Part shown: piece by piece, positions 9,701 to 23,296 of the stretch
How the letters are laid out: each line of letters begins with the position of its first letter
Numbering within the stretch: position 1 is the stretch's first letter
Assembly: GCF_050948175.1 (NCBI RefSeq)
Contig: NW_027490232.1
Coordinates: 124,001-188,000, forward strand
Source of the DNA: Xylocopa sonorina
Taxonomy: Eukaryota; Arthropoda; Insecta; Hymenoptera; Apidae
Direction: 5' to 3'
Length of the DNA stretch: 64,000 bases
Notes under the pieces: generated by a model
Told to the model about the DNA's origin: nothing
What the model saw: only the letters and a program-made list of their open reading frames with translations
The model's database searches: none
Program-made: the position numbers and the translations under genes

Positions 9701-11820
9701 TTCAAATGAATGTAAATGCGACACTTCCTTGCAAGGAAATAGCGTCTGCAGATGTCTAGGTGTCGTAGCAATAGAGTTCTAAAACTTCTTAAAACGCGAT
9801 ATCGCATCTCATTTCTATGTTTCATGGTAAGATATAATATTCATTACGAAGTGTTATGCATTCCTCGTCTACGATTCAAATGAATGTAAATGCGACACTT
9901 CTTTGCTAGGAAATAGCGTTTGCAAATGTCTACCTATCGTAGCAATAGTGTTCTAATGCTTCTTAAAACGCGATTTCGCATCTTTTTTCTATGTTCCATG
10001 GTAAGATATAATATGATTTGCGAAGTATCATGTATTCCTCGTCTACACTTCAAATGAATGTAAATGCGACACTTCCTTGCAAGGAAATCGCGTTTGCAGA
10101 TGTCTACGTATCGTAGCAATAGAGTTCTTATGATTCTTAAAACGCGATATTGCATCTCATTTCTATGTTTCATGGTAAGATATAATATGATTTGCGAAGT
10201 GTTATGTATTCCTTGTCTACACTTCAAATGAATGTGAATGCGACACTTCCTCGCTACGAAATAGCGTTTGCAGATGTCTACGTATCGTAGCAATAGATTT
10301 CTAATGTTTCTTAAAACGCGATATCGCATCTCATTTCTATGTTTCATGGTAAGATATAATATGATTTGCGAAGCGTCATGTATACCTCGTCTAATCTTCA
10401 AATGAATGTAAATGCGACACTTCCTTGCAAGGAAATAGCGTTTGCAGATGTCTACGTATCGAAGCAATAGAGTTCAAATGCTTCCTAAAACAAGATATCG
10501 CATCTCGTTTCTATGTTTCATGGTAAGATGTAATATGATTTGCGAAGTGTTATGTATTCCTCGTCTACACTTAAAATGAATGTAAATGCGACACTTCCTT
10601 GCTAGGAAATAGCGTCTGCAGATGTCTACGTATCGTAGCAATAGAGTTTATATGATTCTTAAAACGCGATATCGCATCTCATTTCTATGTTTCATGGTAA
10701 GATATAATATGATTTGCGAAGTGTTATGTATTCCTCGCCTACACTTCAAATGAATGTAAATGCGACACTTCTATGCTAGGAAATAGCGATTGCAGATGTC
10801 TACGTATCGTAGCAATAGAGTTCATATGCTTCTTAAAACGCGATATCGCATCTCATTTCTATGTTTCATGGTAAGATATAATATGATTTGCGAAGTATCA
10901 TGTATTCCTCGTCTACACTTCAAATGAATGTAAATGCGACACTTCCTTGCAAGGAAATAGCGTTTGCAGATGTCTACGTATCGAAGCAATAGAGTTCAAA
11001 TGCTTCCTAAAACAAGATATCGCATCTCGTTTCTATGTTTCATGGTAATATATAACATGATTTGCGAAGTGTTATGTATTCCTCGTCTACACTTCAAATG
11101 AATGTAAATGCGACACTTCCTTGCTAGGAAATAGCGTTTGCAGATGTCTACGTATCGAAGCAATACAGTTCAAATGCTTCTAAAAACAAGATATCGCGTC
11201 TCAATTCTATGTTTCATGATAAGATGTAATATTCATTGCGAAGTGCTATGTATTCCTCGCCTAAACTTCAAATGAATGTAAATGCGACACTTCCTTGCAA
11301 GGAAATAGCGTCTGCAGATGTCTAGGTGTCGTAGCAATAGAGTTCTAAAACTTCTTAAAACGCGATATCGCATCTCATTTCTATGTTTCATGGTAAGATG
11401 TAATATGATTTGCGAAGTATCATGTATTCCCCGTCTACACTTCAAATGAATGTAAATGCGACACTTCCTTGCAAGGAAATAGCGTTTGCAGATGTCTACG
11501 TATCGAAGCAATAGAGTTCAAATGCTTCCTAAAACAAGATATCGCATCTCGTTTCTATGTTTCATGGTAAAATATAATATTCATTGCGAAGTGTTATGCA
11601 TTCCTCGTCTACGATTCAAATGGATGTAAATGCGACACTTCCTTGCTAGGAAATAGCGTTTGCAGATGTCTACGTATCGAAGCAATAGAGTTCAAATGCT
11701 TCTAAAAACAAGATATCGCGTCTCAATTCTATGTTTCATGATAAGATGTAATATTCATTGCGAAGTGCTATGTATTCCTCGCCTAAACTTCAAATGAATG
11801 TAAATGCGACACTTCCTTGC
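6742..11820 (+). repeat. 29-monomer HOR unit, second copy
   Basis: Tandem partner of 1,696-6,741. Homology runs about 32 bp beyond one full unit and stops at 11,821, where GCTAGG replaces GCAAGG. Near identity over 5 kb implies either a very recent duplication or an assembly duplication. The sequence alone does not separate the two. Confidence 0.9.
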
Positions 11821-13226
11821 TAGGAAATAGCGTTTGCAGATGTCTACGTATCGAAGCAATAGAGTTCAAATGCTTCCTAAAACGAGATATTGCATCTCAT
11901 ATCTATGTTTCATGATAAGATATAATATTCATTGCGAAGTGTTATGCATTCCTCGTCTACGATTCAAATGGATGTAAATGCGACACTTCCTTGCTAGGAA
12001 ATAGCGTTTGCAGATGTCTACGTATCGAAGCAATAGAGTTCAAATGCTTCTAAAAACAAGATATCGCATCTCAATTCTATGTTTCATGATAAGATGTAAT
12101 ATTCATTGCGAAGTGTTATGTATTCCTCGCCTACACTTCAAATGAAAGTAAATGCGACACTTCTTTGCAAGGAAATAGCGTTTGCAGATGTCTACGTATC
12201 GTAGCAATAGAGTTCTTATGATTCTTAAAACGCGATATTGCATCTCATTTCTATGTTTCATGGTAAGATATAATATGATTTGCGAAGTGTTATGTATTCC
12301 TTGTCTACACTTCAAATGAAAGTGAATGCGACGCTTTCTCGCTAGGAAATAGCGTTTGCAGATGTCTACGTATCGTAGCAATAGATTTCTAATGTTTCTT
12401 AAAACGCGATATCGCATCTCATTTCTATGTTTCATGGTAAGATATAATATGATTTGCGAAGCGTCATGTATACCTCGTCTAATCTTCAAATGAATGTAAA
12501 TGCGACACTTCCTTGCTAGGAAATAGCGTCTGCAGATGTCTAGGTATCGTATCAATAGTGTTCTAATGCTTCTTAAAACGCGATATCGCACCTCATTTCT
12601 ATGTTTCATGGTAAGATGTAATATGATTTGCGAAGTGTTATGTATTCCTCGTCTACACTTAAAATGAATGTAAATGCGACACTTCCTTGCTAGGAAATAG
12701 CGTCTGCAGATGTCTACGTATCGTAGCAATAGAGTTTATATGATTCTTAAAACGCGATATCGCATCTCATTTCTATGTTTCATGGTAAGATATAATATGA
12801 TTTGCGAAGTGTTATGTATTCCTCGCCTACACTTCAAATGAATGTAAATGCGACACTTCCTTGCAAGGAAATAGCGTTTGCAGATGTCTACGTATCGTAG
12901 CAATAGAGTTCTTATGATTCCTAAAACGCGATATTGCATCTCATTTCTATGTTTCATGGTAAGATATAATATGATTTGCGAAGTGTTATGTATTCCTCGT
13001 CTACACTTCAAATGAATGTGAATGCGACACTTCCTCGCTAGGAAATAGCGTTTGCAGATGTCTACGTATCGTAGCAATAGAGTTCTAATGCTTCTAAAAA
13101 CGCGATATCGCATCTCATTTCTATGTTTCATGGTAAGATATAATATGATTTGCGAAGTATCATGTATTCCTCGTCTACACTTCAAATGAATGTAAATGCG
13201 ACACTTCTTTGCTAGGAAATAGCGTT
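11821..13226 (+). repeat. Mosaic monomers after the 29-mer pair
   Basis: About eight monomers that do not form a local tandem pair. The first ones are class B and C units with GATGTAAATGCG. From about 12,300 there is a recognisable trio: ATACCTCGTCTAATC, then GTATCGTATCAATAGTG with CGCACCTC, then ACTTAAAATG. The same trio recurs near 31,430, 34,390, 35,950, 38,210, 40,470 and 42,030, so this piece is a donor or recipient of the 30-42 kb blocks. I see no gene here. Confidence 0.75.
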
Positions 13227-15070
13227 TGCAGATGTCTACGTATCGTAGCAATAGAGTTCAAATGCTTCTAAAAACAAGATATCGCATCTCAATTCTATGT
13301 TTCATGGTAAGATATAACATGATTTGCGAAGTGTTATGTATTCCTCGTCTACACTTCAAATGAATGTAAATGCGACACTTCCTTGCTAGGAAATAGCGTG
13401 TGCAGATGTCTAGGAATTGTAGCAATAGTGTTCTAATGCTTCTTAAAACGCGATATCGCATCTCAATTCTATGTTTCATGGTAAGATATAACATGATTTG
13501 CGAAGTGTTATGTATTCCTCGTCTACACTTCAAATGAATGTAAATGCGACACTTCCTTGCAAGAAAATAGCGTCTGCAGATATCTACGTATCGTTGCAAT
13601 AGATTTCCAATGCTTCTTAAAACGCGATATCGCATCTCATTTCTATGTTTCATGGTAAGATATAATATGATTTGCGAAGCGTCATGTATTCCTCGTCTAC
13701 TCTTCAAATGAATGTAAATGCGACACTTCCTTGCTAGGAAATAGCGTCTGCAGATGTCTAGGTATCGTAGCAATAGTGTTCTAATGCTTCTTAAAACGAG
13801 ATATTGCATCTCATATCTATGTTTCCTGATAAAATATAATATTCATTGCGAAGTGTTATGCATTCCTCGTCTACGATTCAAATGAATGTAAATGCGACAC
13901 TTCCTTGCAAGGAAATAGCGTTTGCAGAAGTCTACGTATCGTAGCAATAGCTTTCTAATGCTTCTTAAAACGCGATATCGCATCTCATTTCTATGCTTCA
14001 AGGTAAGATATAATATGATTTGCGAAGTGTCATGTATTCCTCGTCTACACTTCAAATGAATGTAAATGAGACACTTCCTTGCAAGGAAATAGCGTTTGCA
14101 GATGTCTACGTATCGAAGCAATAGAGTTCAAATGCTTCTTAAAACGAGATATTGCATCTCATATCTATGTTTCATGATAAGATATAATTTTCATTGCGAA
14201 GTGTTATGCATTCCTCGTCTACGATTCAAATGAATGTAAATGCGAAACTTCCTTGCAAGGAAATAGCGTTTGCAGATGTCTACGTATCGTAGCAATAGCT
14301 TTCTAATGCTTCTTAAAATGCGATATCGCATCTCATTTCTATGTTTCATGGTAAGATATAATATTCATTGCGAAGTGCTACGCATTCCTCGTCTACGATT
14401 CAAATGAATGTAAATGCGACACTTCCTTGCAAGGAAATAGCGTTTGCAGATGTCTACGTATCGTAGCGATAGAGTTCTTATGATTCTTAAAACGCGATAT
14501 CGCATCTCATTTCTATGTTTCATGGTAAGACATAATATGATTTGCGAAGTGTAATGCATTCCTCGTCTACGATTCAAATGAATGTAAATGCGACACTTCC
14601 TTGCAAGGAAATAGCGTTTGCAGATGTCTACGTATCGTAGCAATAGAGTTCTTATGATTCTTAAAACGCGATATCGCATCTCATTTCTATGTTTCATGGT
14701 AAGATATAATATGATTTGCGAAGTATCATGTATTCCTCGTCTACACTTCAAATGAATGTAAATGCGACACTTCCTTGCTAGGAAATAGCGATTGCAAATG
14801 TCTACGTATCGTAGCAATAGAGTTCATATGATTCTTAAAACGCGATATCGCATCTCATTTCTATGTTTCATGGTAAGATATAATATTCATTGCGAAGTGT
14901 TACGCATTCCTCGTCTAGGATTCAAATGAATGTAAATGCGACACTTCCTTGATAGGAAATAGCGTTTGCAGATGTCTAGGTATCGTAGCAATGGAGTTCT
15001 AATGCTTCTTAAAACGCGATATCGCATCTCATTTCTATGTTTCATGGTAAGATATAATATGATTTGCGAA
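13227..15070 (+). repeat. Block B, copy 0
   Basis: Matches 18,967-20,636. The offset is 5,740 bp (33 monomers minus two 1-bp deletions) up to about 14,130 and 5,566 bp beyond it. This copy therefore has exactly one extra monomer, around 14,150-14,340. Markers are GTGTGCAGATGTCTAGGAATTG, GCAAGAAAATAGCG, TTTCCTGATAAAATAT, CTATGCTTCAAGG and GATAGGAAATAG. It differs from the later B copies at scattered sites (for example CGTTGCAATAG here, CGTAGCAATAG there), so it is the most diverged B block. Confidence 0.83.
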
Positions 15071-17350
15071 GTATCGTGTATTCCTCGTCTACACTTCAAA
15101 TGAATGTAAATGCGACACTTCTTTGCTAGGAAATAGCGTTTGCAAATGTCTACCTATTGTAGCAATAGTGTTCTAATGCTTCTTAAAACGCGATATCGCA
15201 CCTTTTTTCTATGTTCCATGGTAAGATATAATATGATTTGCGAAGTATCATGTATTCCTCGTCTACACTTCAAATGAATGTAATTGCGACACTTCCTTGC
15301 AAGGAAATAGCGTTTGCAGATGTCTACGTATCGTAGCAATAGAGTTCTTATGATTCTTAAAACGCGATATTGCATCTCATTTCTATGTTTCATGGTAAGA
15401 TATAATATGATTTGCGAAGTATCATGTATTCCTCGTCTACACTTCAAATGAATGTGAATCCGACACTTCCTTGCAAGGAAATAGCGTCTGCAGATGTGTA
15501 GGTGTCATAGCAATAGAGTTCTAAAACTTCTTAAATCGCGATATCGCATCTCATTTCTATGTTTCATGGTAAGATGTAATATGATTTGCGAAGTATCATG
15601 TATTCCCCGTCTACACTTCAAATGAATGTAAATGCGACACTTCCTTGCAAGGAAATAGCGTTTGCAGATGTCTACGTATCGAAGCAATAGAGTTCAAATG
15701 CTTCCTAAAACAAGATATCGCATCTCATTTCTATGTTTCATGGTAAAATATAACATGATTTGCGAAGTGTTATGTATTCCTCGTCTACACTTCAAATGAA
15801 TGTAAATGCGACACTTCCTTGCTAGGAAATAGCGTTTGCAGATGTCTACGTATCGAAGCAATAGAGTTCTAATGCTTCTTAAAACGCGATATCGCATCTC
15901 ATTTCTATGTTTCATGGTAAGATATAATATGATTTGCGAAGTGTTATGTATTCCTCGTCTACACTTCAAATGAATGTAAATGCGACACTTCCTTGCAAGG
16001 AAATAGCGTCTGCAGATGTCTACGTATCGTAGCAATAGATTTCTAATGCTTCTTAAAACGCGATATCGCATCTCATTTCTATGTTTCATGGTAAGATATA
16101 ACATGATTTGCGAAGTGTTATGTATTCCTCGTCTACACTTCAAATGAATGTGAATGCGATACTTCCTCGCTAGGAAATAGCGTTTGCAGAAGTCTACGTA
16201 TCGTAGCAATAGTGTTCAAATGTTTCTTAAAACGAGATATTGCATCTCATATCTATGTTTCATGATAAGATATAATATTCATTGCGAAGTGTTATGCATT
16301 CCTCGTCTACGATTCAAATGAATGTAAATGCGACACTTCCTTGCAAGGAAATAGCGTTTGCAGATGTCTACGTATCGTAGCAATGGAGTTCTTATGATTC
16401 TTAAAACGCGATATTGCATCTCATTTCTATGCTTCATGGTAAGATATAATATGATTTGCGAAGTGTTATGTATTCCTTGTCTACACTTCAAATGAATGTG
16501 AATGCGACACTTCCTCGCTAGGATATAGCGTTTGCAGATGTCTACGAAGCGAAGCAATAGAGTTCAGATTCTTCTTAAAACGAGATATCGCATCTCATTT
16601 CTATGTTTCATGATAAGGTATAATATTCATTGCGAAGTGTCATGTAAACCTAGCATTCACTTCAAAAGAATGTAAATGCGACACTTCCTTGCAAGGAAAT
16701 GCGTTTGCAGATGTCTACGTATCGAAGCAATAGAGTTCAAATGCTTCTTAAAACGAGATATTGCATCTCATATCTATGTTTCATGATAAGATATAATATT
16801 CATTGCGAAGAGTTATGCATTCCTCGTCTACGATTCAAATGAATGTAAATGCGACACTTCCTTGCTAGGAAATAGCGTTTGCAGATGTCTAAGTATCGTA
16901 GGGATGGAGTTCTAATGCTTCTTCAAACGTGATATCGCATCTCATTTCTATGTTTCATGATAAGATGTAATATTCATTACGAAGTGTTATGCATTCCTCG
17001 TCTACCATTCAAATGAATGTAAATGCGACACTTCTTTGCTAGGAAATAGCGTTTGCAAATGTCTACCTATCGTAGCAATAGTGTTCTAATGCTTCTTAAA
17101 ACGCGATATCGCATCTTTTTTCTATGTTCCATGGTAAGATATAATATGATTTGCGAAGTATCATGTATTCCTCGTCTACACTTCAAATGAATGTAAATGC
17201 GACACTTCCTTGCAAGGAAATAGCGTTTGCAGATGTCTACGTATCGTAGCAATAGAGTTCTTATGATTCTTAAAACGCGATATTGCATCTCATTTCTATG
17301 TTTCATGGTAAGATATAATATGATTTGCGAAGTGTTATGTATTCCTCGCC
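15071..17350 (+). repeat. Block D, copy 0
   Basis: Monomers here recur at 30.9-34.0 kb in the same order, with whole-monomer differences in spacing: offset 15,482 near 15,505, 16,004 near 15,840, and 16,874 for 16,210-17,160. The later copy has gained three and then five monomers. It contains the TAAACCTAGC diagnostic monomer at 16,534 and a 1-bp deletion at 16,700/16,701 (GGAAATGCG), both shared with block D copy 1. No coding sequence is supported. Confidence 0.82.
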
Positions 17351-18637
17351 TACACTTCAAATGAATGTAAATGCGACACTTCTATGCTAGGAAATAGCGA
17401 TTGCAGATGTCTACGTATCGTACCAATAGAGTTCATATGCTTCTTAAAACGCGATATCGCATCTCATTTCTATGTTTCATGGTAAGATATAATATGATTT
17501 GCGAAGTATCATGTATTACTTGTCTACACTTCAAATGAATGTAAATGCGACACTTCCTTGCTAGGAAATAGCGTTTGCAGATGTCTACGTATCGAAGCAA
17601 TAGAGTTCAAATGCTTCTAAGAACAAGATATCGCATCTCAATTCTATGTTTCATGATAAGATGTAATATTCATTGCGAAGTGTTATGTATTCCTCGCCTA
17701 CACTTCAAATGAAAGTAAATGCGACACTTCTTTGCAAGGAAATAGCGTTTGCAGATGTCTACGTATCGTAGCAATAGAGTTCTTATGATTCTTAAAACGC
17801 GATATTGCATCTCATTTCTATGTTTCATGGTAAGATATAATATGATTTGCGAAGTGTTATGTATTCCTCGTCTACACTTCAAATGAATGTAAATGCGACA
17901 CTTCTTTGCTAGGAAATAGCGTTTGCAAATGTCTACCTATTGTGGCAATAGTGTTCTAATGCTTCTTAAAACGCGATATCGCATCTCATTTCTATGTTTC
18001 ATGGTAAGATATAATATGATTTGCGAAGTATCATGTATTCCTCGTCTACACTTCAAATGAATGTAAATGCGACACTTCCTTGCTAGGAAATAGCGATTGC
18101 AGATGTCTACGTATCGTAGCAGTAGAGCTCATATGATTCTTAATACGCGATATCGCATCTCATTTCTATGTTTCATGGTAAGATATAACAGGATTTGCGA
18201 AGTGTTATGTATTCCTCGTCTACACTTCAAATGAATGTGAATGCGACACTTCCTGGCTAGGAAATAGCGTTTGCAGATGTCTGCGTATCGTAGCAATAGT
18301 GTTCTAATGCTTCTCAAAAAGCGATATCGCATCCATTTCTATGTTTCATGGTAAGATATAATATGATTTGCGAAGTATCATGTATTCCTCGTCTACACTT
18401 CAAATGAATGTAAATGCGACACTTCCTTGCAAGGAAATAGCGTTTGCAGATGACTACGTATCGTAGCAATAGAGTTCTTATGATTCTTAAAACGCGATAT
18501 TGCATCTCATTTCTATGTTTCATGGTAAGATATAATATGATTTGCGAAGTGTTATGTATTCCTCGTCTACACTTCAAATGAATGTGAATGCGACACTTCC
18601 CCGCTAGGAAATAGCGTTTGCAGATGTCTACGTATCG
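17351..18637 (+). repeat. Block E, copy 1
   Basis: Repeats at 23,266-24,552 (offset 5,915 bp, 34 monomers minus 1 bp). Its first 1,075 bp repeat again at 25,005-26,079. Markers are CGTACCAATAG, GTAGCAGTAGAGCTC, AACAGGATTTGCG, TGGCTAGG, TCTGCGTATC, CTCAAAAAGCG, and a 1-bp deletion in CGCATCCATTTC near 18,334. One class C unit and two units with CTATTGTGGC are included. Confidence 0.85.
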
Positions 18638-18699
18638 TAGCAATAGAGTTCTAATGCTTCTAAAAACGCGATATCGCATCTCATTTCTATGTTTCATGG

Positions 18700-21600
18700 T
18701 AAGATATAATATGATTTGCGAAGTATCATGTATTCCTCGTCTACACTTCAAATGAATGTAAATGCGACACTTCTTTGCTAGGAAATAGCGTTTGCAAATG
18801 TCTACCTGTCGTGGCAATAGTGTTCTAATGCTTCTTAAAACGAGATATCGCATCTCATTTCTATGTTTCATGGTAAGATATAATATGATTTGCGAAGTGT
18901 TATGTATTCCTCGTCTACACTTCAAATGAATGTAAATGCGACACTTCCTTGCAAGGAAATAGCTATTGCAGATGTCTACGTATCGTAGCAATAGAGTTCA
19001 AATGCTTCTAAAAACAAGATATCGCATCTCAATTCTATGTTTCATGGTAAGATATAACATGATTTGCGAAGTGTTATGTATTCCTCGTCTACACTTCAAA
19101 TGAATGTAAATGCGACACTTCCTTGCTAGGAAATAGCGTGTGCAGATGTCTAGGAATTGTAGCAATAGTGTTCTAATGCTTCTTAAAACGCGATATCGCA
19201 TCTCAATTCTATGTTTCATGGTAAGATATAACATGATTTGCGAAGTGTTATGTATTCCTCGTCTATACTTCAAATGAATGTAAATGCGACACTTCCTTGC
19301 AAGAAAATAGCGTCTGCAGATATCTACGTATCGTAGCAATAGATTTCCAATGCTTCTTAAAACGCGATATCGCATCTCAATTCTATGTTTCATGGTAAGA
19401 TATAATATGATTTGCGAAGCGTCATGTATTCCTCGTCTACTCTTCAAATGAATGTAAATGCGACACTTCCTTGCTAGGAAATAGCGTCTGCAGATGTCTA
19501 GGTATCGTAGCAATAGTGTTCTAATGCTTCTTAAAACGAGATATTGCATCTCATATCTATGTTTCCTGATAAAATATAATATTCATTGAGAAGTGTTATG
19601 CATTCCTCGTCTACGATTCAAATGAATGTAAATGCGACACTTCCTTGCAAGGAAATAGCGTTTGCAGAAGTCTACGTATCGTAGCAATAGCTTTCTAATG
19701 CTTCTTAAAACGCGATATCGCATCTCATTTCTATGCTTCAAGGTAAGATATAATATGATTTGCGAAGTGTCATGTATTCCTCGTCTACACTTCAAATGAA
19801 TGTAAATGAGACACTTCCTTGCAAGGAAATAGCGTTTGCAGATGTCTACGTATCGAAGCAATAGAGTTCAAATGCTTCTTAAAACGAGATATTGCAGCTC
19901 ATATCTATGTTTCATGATAAGATATAATTTTCATTGCGAAGTGTTATGCATTCCTCGTCTACGATTCAACTGAATGTAAATGCGACACTTCCTTGCAAGG
20001 AAATAGCGTTTGCAGATGTCTACGTATCGTAGCGATAGAGTTCTTATGATTCTTAAAACGCGATATCGCATCTCATTTCTATGTTTCATGGTAAGACATA
20101 ATATGATTTGCGAAGTGTAATGCATTCCTCGTCTACGATTCAAATGAATGTAAATGCGACACTTCCTTGCAAGGAAATAGCGTTTGCAGATGTCTACGTA
20201 TCGTAGCAATAGAGTTCTTATGATTCTTAAAACGCGATATCGCATCTCATTTCTATGTTTCATGGTAAGATATAATATGATTTGCGAAGTATCATGTATT
20301 CCTCGTCTACACTTCAAATGAATGTAAATGCGACACTTCCTTGCTAGGAAATAGCGATTGCAAATGTCTACGTATCGTAGCAATAGAGTTCATATGATTC
20401 TTAAAACGCGATATCGCATCTCATTTCTATGTTTCATGGTAAGATATAATATTCATTGCGAAGTGTTACGCATTCCTCGTCTAGGATTCAAATGAATGTA
20501 AATGCGACACTTCCTTGATAGGAAATAGCGTTTGCAGATGTCTAGGTATCGTAGCAATGGAGTTCTAATGCTTCTTAAAACGCGATATCGCATCTCATTT
20601 CTATGTTTCATGGTAAGATATAATATGATTTGCGAAGTGTTATGTGTTCCTCTCCTACACTTCAAATGAATGTAAATGCGACACTTCCTTGCAAGGAAAT
20701 AGCGTTTGCAGATGTCTACGTATCGAAGCAATAGAGTTCAAATGCTTCCTAAAACAAGATATCGCATCTCAATTCTATGCTTCATGATAAGATGTAATAT
20801 TCATTGCGATGTGTTATCTATTCCTCGTCTACGATTCAAATGAAAGTAAATGCGACACTTCCTTGCAAGGTAGTAGCGATTGCAGATGTCTACGTATCGT
20901 AGCAATAGAGTTCATGTCATTCTTAAAACGCGATATCGCTTCTCATTTCTATGTTTCATGGTAAGATATAACATGATTTGCGAAGTGTTATGTATTCCTC
21001 GTCTACACTTCAAATGAATGTAAATGCAACACTTCCTTGCTAGGAAATAGCGTCTGCAGATTTCTAGGTATCGTAGCAATAGAGTTCTAATGCTTCTTAA
21101 AACTCGATATCGCATCTCATTTCTATGTTTCATGGTAAGATGTAATATGATTTGCGAAGTGTTATGCATTTCTCGTCTACGATTCAAATGAATGTAAATG
21201 CGACACTTCCTTGCAAGGAAATAGCGTTTGCAGATGTCTACGTATCGAAGCAACAGAGTTCATATGATTCTTAAAACGCGATATCGCATCTCGTTTCTAT
21301 GTTTCATGGTAATATATAACATGATTTGCGAAGTGTTATGTATTCCTCGCCTACACTCCAAATGAATGTAAATGCGACACTTCTTTGCTAGGAAATAGCG
21401 TTTGCAAATGTCTATCTATCGTAGCAATAGTGTTATAATGCTTCTTAAAACGCGATATCGCATCTCATTTCTATGTTTCATGGTAAGATATAATATGATT
21501 TGCGATGTATCATGTATTCCTCGTCTACACTTCAAATGAATGTAAATGCGACACTTCCTTGCTAGGAAATAGCGTCTGCAGATGTCTAGGTATCGTAGCA

Positions 21601-23296
21601 ATAGAGTTCTAATGCTTCTTAAAACGCGATATCGCATCTCATTTCTATGTTTCATGGTAAGATATAATATGAATTGCGATGTGTTATGTATTCCTCGTCT
21701 ACACTTCAAATGAATGTAAATGCGACACTTCTTTGCTAGGAAATAGCGTTTGCAAATGTCTACCTATCGTAGCAATAGTGTTCTAATGCTTCTTAAAACG
21801 CGATATCGCATCTCATTTCTATGTTTCATAGTAAGATATAATATGATTTGCGAAGTATCATGTATTCCTCGTCTACACTTCAAATGAATGTAAATGAGAC
21901 ACTTCCTTGCTAGGAAATAGCGATTGCAGATGTCTACGTATCGTAGCAATAGAGTTCATATGATTCTTAAAACGCGATATCGCATCTCATTTCTATGTTT
22001 CATGGTAAGATATAATATGATTTGCGAAGAGTCATGTATTCCTCGTCTAATCTTCAAATGAATGTAAATGCGACACTTCCTTGCTAGGAAATAGCGTCTG
22101 CAGATGTCTAGGTATCGTATCAATAGCTTTCTAATGCTTCTTAAAACGCGATATCGAATCTCATTTCTATGTTTCATGGTAAGATATAATATTCATTACG
22201 AAGTGTTATGCATTCCTCGTCTACGATTCAAATGAATGTAAATGCGACACTTCTTTGCTAGGAAATAGCGTTTGCAAATGTCTACCTATTGTAGCAATAG
22301 TGTTCTAATGCTTCTTAAAACGCGATATCGCATCTTTTTTCTATGTTCCATGGTAAGATATTATATGATTTGCGAAGTATCATGTATTCCTCGTCTACAC
22401 TTCAAATGAATGTAAATGCGACACTTCCTTGCAAGGAAATAGCGTTTGCAGATGTCTACGTATCGTAGCAATAGAGTTCTTATGATTCTTAAAACGCGAT
22501 ATTGCATCTCATTTCTATGTTTCATGGTAAGATATAATTTGATTTGCGAAGTGTTATGTATTCCTTGTCTACACTTCAAATGAATGTGAATGCGACACTT
22601 TCTCGCTAGGAAATAGCGTTTGCAGATGTCTACGTATCGTAGCAATAGATTTCTAATGTTTCTTAAAACGCGATATCGCATCTCATTTCTATATTTCATG
22701 GTAAGATATAATATGATTTGCGAAGCGTCATGTATACCTCGTCTAATCTTCAAATGAATGTAAATGCGACACTTCCTTGCTAGGAAATAGCGTCTGCAGA
22801 TGTCTACGTATCGTAGCAATAGAGTTTATATGATTCTTAAAACGCGATATCGCATCTCATTTCTATGTTTCATGGTAAGATATAATATGATTTGCGAAGT
22901 ATCATGTATTCCTCGTCTACACTTCAAATGAATGTAAATGCGACACTTCCTTGCTAGGAAATAGCGATTGCAAATGTCTACGTATCGTAGCAATAGAGTT
23001 CATATGATTCTTAAAACGCGATATCGCATCTCATTTCTATGTTTCATGGTAAGATATAATATTCATTGCGAAGTGTTACGCATTCCTCGTCTAGGATTCA
23101 AATGAATGTAAATGCGACACTTCCTTGATAAGAAATAGCGTTTGTAGATGTCTAGGTATCGTAGCAATGGAGTTCTAATGCTTCTTAAAACGCGATATCG
23201 CATCTCATTTCTATGTTTCATGGTAAGATATAATATGATTTGCGAAGTGTTATGTGTTCCTCTCCTACACTTCAAATGAATGTAAATGCGACACTT
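18700..23296 (+). repeat. Block B, copy 1
   Basis: About 26 monomers, matched to 26,006-30,602 at an offset of 7,306 bp (42 monomers minus two 1-bp deletions). Homology begins shortly after 18,690 and breaks at 23,297, where TTCTATGC replaces TTCCTTGC. Markers include CTGTCGTGGC, GCTATTGCAG, GTCTAGGAATTG, TTTCCTGATAAAATAT, GCAAGGTAGTAGCG, GTTCATGTC, GCAACAGAG, GTTATAATG and CCTCTCCTACAC. Single-base differences from copy 2 are few (for example CGTCTACGATTC near 21,176 versus CGTCTAGGATTC near 28,482). Confidence 0.87.
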
